A stretch of 64,000 bases of DNA. Origin: Pseudomonas spelaei (GTDB lineage Bacteria; Pseudomonadota; Gammaproteobacteria; Pseudomonadales; Pseudomonadaceae). The stretch covers positions 62,001 through 126,000 of the forward strand of contig NZ_WNNK01000020.1 of the NCBI RefSeq assembly GCF_009724245.1, given 5' to 3'. How positions within the stretch are numbered: the stretch's first letter is position 1; every line of letters starts with the position of its first letter. The notes under the pieces were generated by a model. That model saw only the letters and a program-made list of their open reading frames with translations. It searched no databases and was not told where the DNA came from. Position numbers and translations under genes: made by a program. Below, piece by piece: positions 35,233 to 44,843 of this stretch.

Positions 35233-35727
35233 ATGACGAACAAAGACGTAAGCAAAGTTAAGCGCAAAGGCACGTTCAAGAGCGCTCCGTTGCCTGTAGA
35301 AGCCCATACCGGCCCGGAACTCGCTGGCGCAGAGCTGGTGAAGGTTGCCGTAGCTGCACTGGAAGACGTGAAGGCCCAGGACATTCAAGTCCTGGACGTG
35401 CGCGACAAGCAGAGCATCACCGACTTCATGATCATCGCCACCGGTACCTCCAACCGTCAGATCGGCGCGATGCTGGACAAGGTTCGCGAAGCCGTCAAAG
35501 CCCAAGGCGTCAAGCCACTGGGTGAAGAAGGCAAGGGCGACAGCGACTGGGTGCTGTTGGACATGGACGATGTGATCGTTCACATGATGACCAGCAACGC
35601 CCGTCAGTTCTACGACCTGGAGCGTCTGTGGCAAGGCGCCGAGCAGAGCCGTGCCGCCGATGGCAAGCACCACAGCCCTGAAGTCGGCCACGCGCACTTC
35701 GACAAGCTCAACAAAGACCAGGAATAA
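35233..35727 (+). CDS. rsfS: Ribosome silencing factor RsfS
   Basis: RsfS (RsfA/YbeB) binds L14 and blocks subunit joining in stationary phase. The conserved domain begins near residue 34 (AELVKVAVAALEDVKAQDI) and contains the DFMIIATGTSNRQ and DWVLLDMDDVIVHMM segments. The 164-residue length is about 45-60 more than usual. The extra parts are a basic N-terminal stretch (KVKRKGTFKSAPLP) and a C-terminal tail after FYDLERLW. A shorter product from an internal start is possible; the upstream ribosome-binding site is weak. Confidence 0.92.
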   Translation: MTNKDVSKVKRKGTFKSAPLPVEAHTGPELAGAELVKVAVAALEDVKAQDIQVLDVRDKQSITDFMIIATGTSNRQIGAMLDKVREAVKAQGVKPLGEEGKGDSDWVLLDMDDVIVHMMTSNARQFYDLERLWQGAEQSRAADGKHHSPEVGHAHFDKLNKDQE

Positions 35728-35736
35728 GGAACGGCT

Positions 35737-36204
35737 GTGCGCCTGCGTCTGATCGCTGTTGGTTCACGCATGCCCAAGTGGGTGGAAGAAGGCTGGCATG
35801 AATATGCCAAGCGTCTGCCCTCCGAGCTGGCACTGGAACTGGTGGAAATACCGCTCAATACCCGGGGCAAGAACGCCGACGTGGCGCGCTTTATCCGTCA
35901 GGAAGGCGAGGCCATGCTGGCCAAGGTCGGCCCCAATGAGCGGATTGTCACCCTGGAAGTGCATGGCAAGCCGTGGAGCACCGAGCAGTTGGCGGTGGAG
36001 CTGGATCGCTGGCGCCTGGATTCGCGCACGGTGAACTTCATGGTCGGCGGCCCCGAAGGGCTGGCGCCGGAAGTGTGTGCACGGGCCGATCAGCGCTGGT
36101 CGCTGTCGCCCCTGACGCTGCCGCATCCGCTGGTGCGGATTCTGATCGGTGAACAGCTGTATCGCGCCTGGACAGTTCTGTCCGGGCACCCTTACCACAA
36201 ATAG
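35737..36204 (+). CDS. rlmH: 23S rRNA (pseudouridine1915-N3)-methyltransferase
   Basis: RlmH is a SPOUT methyltransferase acting on helix 69 of assembled 70S ribosomes. The 155-residue protein starts at GTG after AAGGAA. The knot region [13 protein letters not shown] and the [23 protein letters not shown] ending are diagnostic. It follows rsfS by 9 bp and precedes mrdA by 15 bp. Confidence 0.97.
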   Translation: MRLRLIAVGSRMPKWVEEGWHEYAKRLPSELALELVEIPLNTRGKNADVARFIRQEGEAMLAKVGPNERIVTLEVHGKPWSTEQLAVELDRWRLDSRTVNFMVGGPEGLAPEVCARADQRWSLSPLTLPHPLVRILIGEQLYRAWTVLSGHPYHK

Positions 36205-36219
36205 TCTGCGCCCTGCCTG

Positions 36220-38115
36220 ATGACCCAGCCGATCCGCATCAAGGACCACGAGAAAGACGCACGTCTGGTGCGCGGTCGGGTCGTGTTCGGCGCCATTTTG
36301 GTGGTGGTACTGCTGGGGGTGTTGATCGCCCGCCTGTATTTCCTGCAGGTGATCCAGTACGACTATCACTCCACGCTGTCGGAAAACAACCGGGTGCACG
36401 TGCAGCCGATTCCGCCGACCCGTGGCTTGATTTTCGACCGCAATGGCGTGGTGGTGGCGGATAACCGGCCCAGTTTCAGCCTGAGCATGACCCGCGAGCG
36501 ATCCGGCGACTGGCAGCAGATCCTTGATGTCATCGTCGAGGTGCTGCAACTGACCCCGGACGACCGGGTGATCTTCGAGAAGCGTATGAAACAGGGGCGC
36601 CGGCCGTTTGAGCCGGTGCCGATTCTGTTTGAGCTGACCGAAGAGCAGATCGCCCGGATTGCGGTGAACCAGTTCCGCCTGCCGGGTGTTGAAGTGGTGG
36701 CGCAGTTGGTACGTCACTACCCGCAGGGGGCGCACTTTGCCCACTCTGTCGGCTATATGGGACGGATCAACGAGAAAGAGCTCAAGACCCTCGACCCGGT
36801 CAACTACAGCGGTACCCATCATATCGGCAAGACCGGCATCGAGCGCTTCTACGAGCCGGAACTGCATGGCCAAGTGGGTTACGAAGAAGTTGAAACCAAC
36901 GCCCGTGGCCGGGTGCTGCGGGTGCTCAAGCGTACCGATCCGACTCCCGGCAAGGACATTGTCCTGAGCCTGGATATCAAGTTGCAGGAAGCGGCGGAGA
37001 TGGCCTTGGGCGGTCGCCGCGGCGCAGTCGTGGCGCTGGATCCGACCACTGGCGAAGTATTGGCGATGGTCAGCCAGCCGAGTTTCGACCCGAATCTGTT
37101 TGTGACCGGGATCAGCTTCAAGGCTTACGCCGAGCTGCGCGACTCCATTGACCGCCCGCTGTTCAACCGGGTGCTGCGCGGCCTGTATCCACCGGGTTCG
37201 ACCATCAAACCGGCGGTGGCCATTGCCGGCCTGGATTCCGGTGTTATCACAGCGTCCAGCCGGGTATTCGACCCCGGTTACTACATGCTGCCCAACTACG
37301 ATCACAAGTACCGTAACTGGAACCGTACCGGTGACGGTTATGTGGACCTGGACACGGCGATCATGCGGTCCAACGACACCTACTTCTATGACCTGGCCCA
37401 CAAGCTGGGGATTGATCGGTTGTCGGCCTACATGGGCAAGTTCGGCCTCGGTCAGAAAGTGTCCCTGGACATGTTTGAAGAGTCTCCCGGCCTGATGCCT
37501 TCCCGTGAATGGAAGCGCGCGACCCGACGCCAAGCCTGGTTCCCGGGTGAAACCCTGATTCTCGGGATCGGCCAGGGTTATATGCAGGCCACTCCGCTGC
37601 AACTGGCCCAGGCGACGGCGCTGGTGGCTAACAAGGGCAAATGGAACCGTCCACACCTGGCCAAGACCATCGAGGGTGAAAAACCGGTGGATGAGAACCC
37701 GATTCCGGACATTGTCCTGCGTGATCCGTCCGACTGGACCAAGGTCAACCACGGCATGCAGCAAGTGATGCACGGCGCCCGGGGTACTGCGCGCAAGGCG
37801 GCGGCCGGCTCGCAGTACCGGATTGCCGGCAAGAGTGGTACCGCCCAGGTGGTGGCGATCAAGCAGGGTGAGAAGTACGACCGCTCCAAGGTTCAGGAGC
37901 GTCACCGCGACCATGCGTTGTTCGTTGGTTTTGCCCCGGCTGACAACCCCAGGATCACCGTGGCGGTGATGGTCGAGAACGGCGAGTCCGGCTCCGGCGT
38001 GGCTGCTCCGGTAGTGCGCCAGATCATGGACGCCTGGTTGCTGGACCAGGACGGCAAGCTCAAGCCTGAGTACGCCAACCCTTCAAGCGCGGAGGCTACG
38101 GCCCGTGAAGAGTAA
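36220..38115 (+). CDS. mrdA: Penicillin-binding protein 2
   Basis: PBP2 is the transpeptidase of the elongasome, acting in the periplasm with RodA. The 631-residue protein has one N-terminal membrane anchor (about 20-42), the dimerisation domain with RGLIFDRNG near 68-76, and the transpeptidase domain. Active-site motifs are SxxK (Ser 327 in PPGSTIKP), SxN (MRSNDTYFYDLA) and KSGTAQV. The end overlaps rodA by 11 bases. Confidence 0.97.
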   Translation: MTQPIRIKDHEKDARLVRGRVVFGAILVVVLLGVLIARLYFLQVIQYDYHSTLSENNRVHVQPIPPTRGLIFDRNGVVVADNRPSFSLSMTRERSGDWQQILDVIVEVLQLTPDDRVIFEKRMKQGRRPFEPVPILFELTEEQIARIAVNQFRLPGVEVVAQLVRHYPQGAHFAHSVGYMGRINEKELKTLDPVNYSGTHHIGKTGIERFYEPELHGQVGYEEVETNARGRVLRVLKRTDPTPGKDIVLSLDIKLQEAAEMALGGRRGAVVALDPTTGEVLAMVSQPSFDPNLFVTGISFKAYAELRDSIDRPLFNRVLRGLYPPGSTIKPAVAIAGLDSGVITASSRVFDPGYYMLPNYDHKYRNWNRTGDGYVDLDTAIMRSNDTYFYDLAHKLGIDRLSAYMGKFGLGQKVSLDMFEESPGLMPSREWKRATRRQAWFPGETLILGIGQGYMQATPLQLAQATALVANKGKWNRPHLAKTIEGEKPVDENPIPDIVLRDPSDWTKVNHGMQQVMHGARGTARKAAAGSQYRIAGKSGTAQVVAIKQGEKYDRSKVQERHRDHALFVGFAPADNPRITVAVMVENGESGSGVAAPVVRQIMDAWLLDQDGKLKPEYANPSSAEATAREE

Positions 38116-39250
38116 TTTTGACCGCATCCTCTCCAGCGAGGATGTGATGCGCCGTCGCGCCACCTTGCTGCAGCGCCTGCACATTGATGGCCCGTTGCTG
38201 ATCCTGCTGCTGACATTGGCCGCCGGCAGCCTGTTTGTGTTGTATTCGGCCAGTGGCAAGAACTGGGACCTGTTGATCAAGCAGGCGTCTTCGTTCGGCC
38301 TGGGCCTGTTGTCGATGGTGGTGATTGCCCAACTGGAGCCGCGCTTCATGGCGCGTTGGGTACCATTGGGCTACGTGGCGGGCGTGTTGCTGCTGGTGGT
38401 GGTGGACGTCATGGGCCACAACGCCATGGGTGCGACCCGCTGGATCAACATTCCGGGGGTGATCCGCTTCCAGCCGTCGGAATTCATGAAGATCCTGATG
38501 CCGGCAACCATTGCCTGGTACCTGTCCAAGCGCACCTTGCCGCCGCAGCTCAAGCACGTGGGGATCAGCCTGATCCTGATCGGCGTGCCATTTATCCTGA
38601 TTGTGCGTCAGCCGGACCTGGGCACCTCGCTGCTGATCCTGGCCGGTGGTGCGTTCGTGTTGTTCATGGGCGGCTTGCGCTGGCGCTGGATCCTCAGCGT
38701 ATTGGCGGCGGCGATACCGGTGGCGGTGGCCATGTGGTTCTTCTTCATGCACGACTACCAGAAGCAGCGGATCCTGACGTTCCTCGATCCGGAGAGTGAT
38801 CCGTTGGGCACCGGCTGGAACATCATCCAGTCCAAGGCGGCCATCGGTTCTGGTGGTGTATTCGGTAAGGGCTGGTTGCTGGGCACCCAGTCGCACCTGG
38901 ACTTTTTGCCGGAAAGCCACACCGACTTTATTATCGCGGTGATGGGGGAAGAGTTCGGCCTGGTGGGCATTTGCGCACTGTTGCTGATCTACCTGTTATT
39001 GATTGGTCGCGGCCTGGTGATTACCGCTCAGGCGCAGACGCTGTTCGGCAAATTGCTCGCCGGCAGCCTGACTATGACGTTTTTTGTTTATGTTTTCGTC
39101 AACATCGGTATGGTCAGTGGCCTGTTGCCGGTGGTTGGGGTGCCGTTGCCGTTCATTAGCTACGGCGGAACTTCGCTGGTCACATTGATGTCAGCGTTTG
39201 GGGTTTTGATGTCGATCCATACCCATCGTAAGTGGATCGCACAGGTTTGA
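38105..39250 (+). CDS. rodA: Peptidoglycan glycosyltransferase RodA
   Basis: RodA is the SEDS polymerase paired with PBP2 in lateral wall growth. The 381-residue protein starts at GTG (MKSNFDRILSSEDVMRRRA) and has about ten membrane segments. Family markers include ARWVPLGYVAGVLLL, RFQPSEFMK, VRQPDLGTSLLI and the late GLLPVVGVPLPFISYGG. Its start lies within mrdA. Confidence 0.97.
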   Translation: MKSNFDRILSSEDVMRRRATLLQRLHIDGPLLILLLTLAAGSLFVLYSASGKNWDLLIKQASSFGLGLLSMVVIAQLEPRFMARWVPLGYVAGVLLLVVVDVMGHNAMGATRWINIPGVIRFQPSEFMKILMPATIAWYLSKRTLPPQLKHVGISLILIGVPFILIVRQPDLGTSLLILAGGAFVLFMGGLRWRWILSVLAAAIPVAVAMWFFFMHDYQKQRILTFLDPESDPLGTGWNIIQSKAAIGSGGVFGKGWLLGTQSHLDFLPESHTDFIIAVMGEEFGLVGICALLLIYLLLIGRGLVITAQAQTLFGKLLAGSLTMTFFVYVFVNIGMVSGLLPVVGVPLPFISYGGTSLVTLMSAFGVLMSIHTHRKWIAQV

Positions 39251-39261
39251 ATAAGGTGAAG

Positions 39262-40278
39262 ATGTCAATGCAAGCAATGCGCGGCTGGGCTGCTCGGTAC
39301 GCGTCCTGTGTGGGCTTGATAGGCCTGCTGGGCGCTACTCAGGAAGCACAGGCCGGCGACTATGACGGTTCGCCCCAGGTCGCCGAGTTTGTCGGTGAGA
39401 TGACCCGTGACTATGGTTTCGCCGGTGAACAGCTGATGGACGTGTTTCGTGAAGCCCAGCGCAAGCAGTCGATCCTGGACGCCATTTCCCGTCCTGCCGA
39501 GCGTGTGAAGCAGTGGAAGGAATATCGTCCGATGTTCCTCACCGATGCCCGCATAGCCCGGGGCGTGGACTTCTGGCGCCAGCACGAAGCGGTGCTGGCC
39601 CGCGCCGAGCAGGAGTACGGCGTGCCGGCCCAGGTGATTGTCTCGATCATCGGCATTGAAACCTTTTACGGCCGCAACACCGGCAGCTACCGGGTGATCG
39701 ACGCGTTGTCGACCCTGGGTTTCGATTACCCGCCTCGCGCCGAGTTCTTCCGTAAGGAACTGCGCGAATTCCTGCTGCTGGCCCGCGAAGAACAGGTTGA
39801 CCCGCTGACCCTCAAGGGGTCCTACGCCGGTGCCATGGGGCTGCCGCAGTTCATGCCGAGCAGCTTTCGCGCCTATGCGGTGGATTTTGACGGTGACGGC
39901 CATATCAACATCTGGAGCAATCCCGATGATGCCATCGGCAGTGTGGCCAGTTACTTCAAGCGCCATGGCTGGGTAGCCGGCGAGCCGGTGGTGATTCGTG
40001 CCGATGTGACCGGGGATCGCGCCGATGAAGGCCTCACCCAGGGCATCGAGCCGGTCAAGACCGTCGGGGAGTTGCGGGCGCTGGGCTGGTCAAGTCATGA
40101 TGCGCTGCGCGATGATATGCCGGTCACGGCTTTCCGCCTGGAAGGCGCAGACGGCCCTGAATACTGGATGGGCTTGAAGAATTTCTACGCAATTACGCGT
40201 TATAACCGCAGTGTGATGTACGCCATGGCCGTGCATCAGCTGTCAGACATGCTGGTCCAAGCACGGGGCGTCAAGTAA
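39262..40278 (+). CDS. mltB: Lytic murein transglycosylase B
   Basis: MltB cleaves the MurNAc-GlcNAc bond with 1,6-anhydro formation. The chosen ATG (MSMQAMRGWAARY, 338 residues) follows AAGG. Another ATG two codons later and a TTG five codons earlier are possible. The N terminus is a signal peptide ending near AGDYDG. The catalytic Glu is in IGIETFYGRNTG (Glu 133), with GAMGLPQFMPSSFRAYAVDFDGDG downstream. The stop overlaps the rlpA ATG by one base. Confidence 0.95.
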   Translation: MSMQAMRGWAARYASCVGLIGLLGATQEAQAGDYDGSPQVAEFVGEMTRDYGFAGEQLMDVFREAQRKQSILDAISRPAERVKQWKEYRPMFLTDARIARGVDFWRQHEAVLARAEQEYGVPAQVIVSIIGIETFYGRNTGSYRVIDALSTLGFDYPPRAEFFRKELREFLLLAREEQVDPLTLKGSYAGAMGLPQFMPSSFRAYAVDFDGDGHINIWSNPDDAIGSVASYFKRHGWVAGEPVVIRADVTGDRADEGLTQGIEPVKTVGELRALGWSSHDALRDDMPVTAFRLEGADGPEYWMGLKNFYAITRYNRSVMYAMAVHQLSDMLVQARGVK

Positions 40279-41276
40279 TGCCGGTATCGCCGATCAATAA
40301 ACCCCTGAAGCTGGTGGCGCTGGCTGCATTGTCATTGTTGGTGGTCAGTTGTTCCTCCAACACCAGTCGTGCCCCTGCGCAAAAAGCTGGCGGTGCTGTC
40401 GTCCGCGCTCAACCAGGCCTGGATATCAACCGGGCCCACAAAGATGGCGCGCCGTGGTGGGACGTTGATGTCTCCCGTATCCCGGATGCGACGCCGACCC
40501 TGCACACCGGTGCCTACAAGGCCAACCCGTACACCGTGCTGGGCAAGACCTACTTCCCGCTGCAAGAGTCCAAGACCTACGTGCAATCGGGCACCGCGTC
40601 CTGGTACGGCACCAAGTTCCACGGCCAGAACACGGCCAACGGCGAAGTCTATGACCTGTACGGCATGAGCGCGGCCCACAAGACCTTGCCGCTGCCCAGC
40701 TACGTCAAGGTGACCAACCTGGACAACAACCGTACGGTCATCCTGCGGGTCAATGACCGTGGGCCGTTCTATTCGGATCGGATCATCGACTTGTCCTACG
40801 CGGCCGCGAAGAAACTCGGCTATGCCGAAACCGGCACCGCCCGGGTCAAGGTCGAGGGCATCGATCCACAGCAGTACTGGGCCCAGCGTGGCAAGCCGGC
40901 ACCGCTGATGCTCAACGAGCCGCAAACCCCGCAGCCGCAGATCGCCCAGGCGGGCAAGGTCGAGCAATGGACACCGCCGCCGCAGCAACATGCGGCCCCC
41001 GTGGTGGCCGTGCCACAAGCGGCCCCCGGCAACGCAGTGGGTGGCCAGTACCTGCAAGTCGGTGCCTTTGCCAACCCGGATGCTGCGGAGCTGTTAAGGT
41101 CCAAGCTCAGTGGGATGGTCAGCGCGCCAGTCTTTATCAGCTCTATCGTGCGTAATCAGCAGACCCTGCACCGGGTTCGCCTGGGGCCGATCGGTTCACC
41201 GGGCGAGATCCAGCAAGTGCAGAACAGCGTTCGTCTGGCCAACCTGGGCCAGCCGAGTGTGGTCAGCGCGGAATAA
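40278..41276 (+). CDS. rlpA: RlpA, septal-ring lytic transglycosylase
   Basis: RlpA in P. aeruginosa cuts glycan strands that lack stem peptides and helps daughter-cell separation. The 332-residue protein has a lipobox (LLVVSC, Cys 25) and a double-psi beta-barrel (about 100-200; TASWYGTKFHGQNTANGEVYD, then VNDRGPFYSDRIIDLSYAAA). A proline/alanine/glutamine-rich linker leads to a C-terminal SPOR domain (about 255-330; YLQVGAFANPDAAELLRSKL) that binds denuded septal glycans. Confidence 0.96.
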   Translation: MPVSPINKPLKLVALAALSLLVVSCSSNTSRAPAQKAGGAVVRAQPGLDINRAHKDGAPWWDVDVSRIPDATPTLHTGAYKANPYTVLGKTYFPLQESKTYVQSGTASWYGTKFHGQNTANGEVYDLYGMSAAHKTLPLPSYVKVTNLDNNRTVILRVNDRGPFYSDRIIDLSYAAAKKLGYAETGTARVKVEGIDPQQYWAQRGKPAPLMLNEPQTPQPQIAQAGKVEQWTPPPQQHAAPVVAVPQAAPGNAVGGQYLQVGAFANPDAAELLRSKLSGMVSAPVFISSIVRNQQTLHRVRLGPIGSPGEIQQVQNSVRLANLGQPSVVSAE

Positions 41277-41460
41277 GCAGTTATCGGATTGATGGTTCAG
41301 GCTCGCGTGCGGGCCAGGACCCTGGTTGTTGGCTCGTGGAATAATAAAAACCCAGGGGCAAGGGGTGAGCAGGCAACCGAACACGCGACAGTCTGGAGAC
41401 GGGCTGTCTGAATAGTTTTGCCCGCAAGGGCAAGTTTCCATAAGCAATTTCGAGAGACGG

Positions 41461-42618
41461 ATGAACATCACCACCTTAGCCAAACGCCTGTGCCTGCTTG
41501 TCCCGCTGATCATCACTCCGGCCGCCTGGGCGGTTGAAATGGTGCCGGCTTCACCGCAACTGGCCGCCAAGTCCTGGGTACTCATGGATGCCGCCAGCGG
41601 TAACGTGCTGGTCGAGAGCAACGGTGACCAGCGCCTGCCACCGGCCAGCCTGACCAAACTGATGACGGCCTACATCGCGACCTTGGAAATCCGTCGCGGC
41701 CAGATCGGCGAAAACGATCCGGTAACCGTCAGCGAAAACGCCTGGCGTACCGGTGGCTCGCGGATGTTCATCAAGGTCGGCTCTCAAGTGACCGTCAGCG
41801 ACCTGCTGCACGGCATCATCATCCAGTCCGGTAACGACGCCAGCGTGGCCCTGTCCGAGCACATCGCCGGCAGCGAAGATGCGTTCGCCGACATGATGAA
41901 CAAAACCGTGACTGACCTGGGCATGACCAACAGCCACTTCATGAACCCGACCGGTCTGCCGAACCCTGAGCACTACTCGTCGGCTCACGACATGGCGATC
42001 CTGGCCCGCGCGATCATTCGTGTCGACCCGGTGCACTATGCGATCTACTCGCAGAAAGAGTTCTTCTGGAACAACATCAAGCAGCCTAACCGCAACCTGT
42101 TGCTGTGGCGTGACAAGACCGTCGATGGCCTGAAAACCGGCCACACCGACGAAGCCGGCTACTGCATGGTGTCTTCCGCTGTACGTGACGGCCAGCGCCT
42201 GATTGCAGTGGTGTTCGGTACCAACAGCGAGCAGGCCCGTGCGGCCGAGACGCAAAAGTTGCTGACCTACGGTTTCCGCTTCTTCGAAACCCAGACCTTC
42301 TACCAGAAGGGTACTGAGCTGGCGCAAGCCCCGGTGTGGAAAGGCGCTACCCATCAAGTCAAGGCCGGCCTGGCTGAAGACCTGACCCTGACCATGCCTA
42401 AAGGCCAGCTCAAGAAGCTGGTTGCCAGCATGACCATGAACCCGCAACTGGTTGCACCGATTGCCAAGGGCGATGTCATTGGTAAGGTCGAAGTGAAGCT
42501 GGATGACAAAGTGGTGCACAGCGCCGACTTGATCGCCCTCGACGCTGTCGACGAAGGTGGTATCTTCCGCCGCGTGTGGGATAGCATCCGTCTATTCTTC
42601 TACGGCTTGTTCAACTGA
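41461..42618 (+). CDS. dacA: D-alanyl-D-alanine carboxypeptidase (PBP5/6 type)
   Basis: The enzyme trims the terminal D-Ala of stem pentapeptides. The 385-residue protein has a signal peptide to about residue 24. Active-site motifs are SLTK (Ser 63, Lys 66), SGN at 123-125 and KTG at 225-227. The PBP5 C-terminal beta domain and an amphipathic membrane-binding helix (VWDSIRLFFYGLF) end the protein. A 184-bp upstream region separates it from rlpA and it has its own terminator. Confidence 0.96.
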   Translation: MNITTLAKRLCLLVPLIITPAAWAVEMVPASPQLAAKSWVLMDAASGNVLVESNGDQRLPPASLTKLMTAYIATLEIRRGQIGENDPVTVSENAWRTGGSRMFIKVGSQVTVSDLLHGIIIQSGNDASVALSEHIAGSEDAFADMMNKTVTDLGMTNSHFMNPTGLPNPEHYSSAHDMAILARAIIRVDPVHYAIYSQKEFFWNNIKQPNRNLLLWRDKTVDGLKTGHTDEAGYCMVSSAVRDGQRLIAVVFGTNSEQARAAETQKLLTYGFRFFETQTFYQKGTELAQAPVWKGATHQVKAGLAEDLTLTMPKGQLKKLVASMTMNPQLVAPIAKGDVIGKVEVKLDDKVVHSADLIALDAVDEGGIFRRVWDSIRLFFYGLFN

Positions 42619-42632
42619 TAGTGTGCACCTGC

Positions 42633-42666
42633 AAAGCCCCGCGTTGATCCGACGCGGGGCTTTGCC
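42633..42666 (+). terminator. Rho-independent terminator of dacA
   Basis: A perfect 12-bp stem (AAAGCCCCGCGT with ACGCGGGGCTTT) and a 7-base loop lie 15 bases after the dacA stop. T residues are part of the stem end (GGCTTTGCC). Confidence 0.82.
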
Positions 42667-42703
42667 CGTCGCCACGGCTTACCGCTTACGAGGCCGTTAC
42701 GCC

Positions 42704-42979
42704 ATGACCGATACCGAAGTAAAGGCGCCAAAGATCGAATTCCCAGTGACTGATTATCCAGTCAAGGTGATCAGCGACACAGGTGTGGGCAACAAGGACA
42801 AGATCCTTGAGATCGTCAGGAAGCATGCGACGATCAACGACAACCGTGTGGATGAGCGTTCCAGCACCAACGGTAAATACACGACGATCCAGTTGCACAT
42901 CGTTGCAACGGGTCAAGACCAGCTCTACGACATCAACAGCGAACTGCGGGCTACCGGCTTCGTACACATGGTGTTGTGA
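42704..42979 (+). CDS. ybeD: YbeD/DUF493-family protein
   Basis: The 91-residue protein has the ferredoxin-like YbeD fold: [10 protein letters not shown], then [25 protein letters not shown] and a final [11 protein letters not shown]. Its partner is unknown; conserved linkage with lipB and dacA suggests a regulatory, ACT-like role. Its TGA overlaps the lipB ATG by one base. Confidence 0.93.
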   Translation: MTDTEVKAPKIEFPVTDYPVKVISDTGVGNKDKILEIVRKHATINDNRVDERSSTNGKYTTIQLHIVATGQDQLYDINSELRATGFVHMVL

Positions 42980-43626
42980 TGTCACAGGTCCTGGGCTTTC
43001 GCGAGCTCGGCCGGATGGCTTACGAGCCGGTCTGGCATGCCATGCAGCGGTTTACCAATGAGCGTGGTTCTGCTGCCGACGATGAAATCTGGTTGGTGGA
43101 ACACCCGCCGGTTTTCACTCAGGGGCAGGCAGGGAAGGCCGAGCATCTGCTATTGCCGGGTGATATTCCGGTGGTGCAGGTCGACCGAGGTGGCCAAGTG
43201 ACTTACCATGGCCCAGGCCAACTGGTGGCTTATCTGCTGCTGGATGTGCGCAAGCTGGGTTTCGGTGTACGTGATCTGGTCAGCCGCATGGAAACCTGTC
43301 TGATCGAGCTGTTGGCCAGCTATGGCGTGACCGCGGCGGCCAAGCCCGATGCGCCTGGTGTGTATGTCGATGGCGCGAAAATCGCCTCCCTGGGCCTGCG
43401 GATCCGCCACGGTTGTTCCTTTCATGGCCTGGCCTTGAACGTGGACATGGACCTGGCCCCGTTTCAACGGATTAACCCCTGTGGCTACGCCGGGCTGGCG
43501 ATGACCCAGCTGCGCGATCACACAGGTCCGATAGAATTTGCCGAGGTAAGTGCCCGGCTGCGCGCGCAGCTCGTCAAACACCTCGACTATGCTGAGCAGA
43601 CGACCCTGACGGGCGGAATCGATTGA
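42979..43626 (+). CDS. lipB: Octanoyltransferase
   Basis: LipB moves octanoate from acyl carrier protein to lipoyl domains. The 215-residue protein starts at [19 protein letters not shown]. The catalytic Lys (Lys 134 in [10 protein letters not shown]) and Cys (Cys 146 in [12 protein letters not shown]) are present, with [16 protein letters not shown] near 70-85. It directly precedes lipA. Confidence 0.97.
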   Translation: MSQVLGFRELGRMAYEPVWHAMQRFTNERGSAADDEIWLVEHPPVFTQGQAGKAEHLLLPGDIPVVQVDRGGQVTYHGPGQLVAYLLLDVRKLGFGVRDLVSRMETCLIELLASYGVTAAAKPDAPGVYVDGAKIASLGLRIRHGCSFHGLALNVDMDLAPFQRINPCGYAGLAMTQLRDHTGPIEFAEVSARLRAQLVKHLDYAEQTTLTGGID

Positions 43627-43627
43627 T

Positions 43628-44647
43628 ATGACTACTGATGTTGTGCAAACCATGATCCCGACGCTGGACATTACCGAGCGTCCGGCCCCGCGTGCCAAGG
43701 TGGAAGCCGGCGTCAAGCTGCGCGGCGCCGAGAAGGTTGCACGCATCCCGGTAAAGATCATTCCGACCACCGAACTGCCGAAAAAGCCTGACTGGATTCG
43801 CGTACGCATCCCGGTCTCGCCGGAAGTCGACCGGATCAAGGCCCTGCTGCGCAAACACAAGCTGCACAGCGTCTGCGAAGAAGCGTCCTGCCCGAACCTG
43901 GGCGAATGTTTCTCTGGCGGCACCGCCACTTTCATGATCATGGGTGATATCTGCACCCGTCGCTGCCCGTTCTGCGACGTCGGCCACGGCCGTCCGAAGC
44001 CATTGGACGTCAACGAGCCGGAAAGCCTGGCCATTGCCATCGCCGACCTGAAACTCAAGTATGTGGTCATCACCTCGGTAGACCGTGATGACTTGCGTGA
44101 CGGCGGTGCCCAGCACTTTGCCGATTGCATCCGCGAAATTCGCAAGCTGTCGCCGAATGTGATGCTCGAAACCCTGGTCCCGGATTACCGTGGCCGGATG
44201 GACGTCGCATTGGAAATCACCGCCGCTGAGCCGCCAGATGTGTTCAACCACAACCTGGAAACCGTGCCGCGCCTGTACAAGGCTGCGCGTCCGGGCTCGG
44301 ACTATCAGTGGTCGCTGACCTTGCTGCAGAAGTTCAAGCAAATGATGCCGCACATTCCGACCAAGTCCGGTTTGATGCTGGGTCTTGGCGAAACCGATGA
44401 AGAAGTCATCGAAGTCATGAAGCGCATGCGCGAGCACGACATCGACATGCTGACTCTTGGCCAGTACCTGCAACCGTCCCGCAGCCACTTGCCGGTGCAG
44501 CGCTTCGTGCACCCGGACGTCTTCGCCTGGTTCGCCGAGGAAGGTTACAAGATGGGCTTCAAGAACGTCGCCTCGGGCCCATTGGTGCGTTCCTCGTACC
44601 ACGCCGATGAGCAGGCGAAACTGGTCAAGGCCAGCCTGGTTTCCTAA
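43628..44647 (+). CDS. lipA: Lipoyl synthase
   Basis: LipA inserts two sulfurs into octanoyl domains by radical SAM chemistry. The 339-residue protein has both clusters' ligands: the auxiliary cluster CxxxxCxxxxxC at Cys 83, 88 and 94, and the radical SAM CxxxCxxC at Cys 109, 113 and 116. The C-terminal [10 protein letters not shown] segment provides the conserved serine. It starts one base after the lipB stop. Confidence 0.98.
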   Translation: MTTDVVQTMIPTLDITERPAPRAKVEAGVKLRGAEKVARIPVKIIPTTELPKKPDWIRVRIPVSPEVDRIKALLRKHKLHSVCEEASCPNLGECFSGGTATFMIMGDICTRRCPFCDVGHGRPKPLDVNEPESLAIAIADLKLKYVVITSVDRDDLRDGGAQHFADCIREIRKLSPNVMLETLVPDYRGRMDVALEITAAEPPDVFNHNLETVPRLYKAARPGSDYQWSLTLLQKFKQMMPHIPTKSGLMLGLGETDEEVIEVMKRMREHDIDMLTLGQYLQPSRSHLPVQRFVHPDVFAWFAEEGYKMGFKNVASGPLVRSSYHADEQAKLVKASLVS

Positions 44648-44680
44648 GCCGCACCGCAGATCCAATGTGGGAGTGGGTTT

Positions 44681-44770
44681 GTGTGGGAGCTGGCTTGCCT
44701 GCGATGCAGACGCCTCGGTGTATCAAACATGCCGAGGGTGATGCAATCGCAGGCAAGCCAGCTCCCACAT
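44681..44770. repeat. REPIN
   Basis: TGTGGGAGCTGGCTTGCCTGCGAT and its inverted copy (ATCGCAGGCAAGCCAGCTCCCACA) flank a spacer with CCTCGG/CCGAGG. A partial copy (TGTGGGAGTGGG) precedes it at 44667. Confidence 0.9.
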
Positions 44771-44843
44771 TTGTTTCTGTGTCTTCTATAAGTCACTGTT
44801 GCTGGTTAGAGTGCCTTGGCTATCTAGATAAGGAGAACCATGG

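Noticed and set aside
35764-37914. 716-codon open frame opposite rlmH and mrdA
   Set aside because: It spans two real genes on the other strand and shows no recognisable domain.
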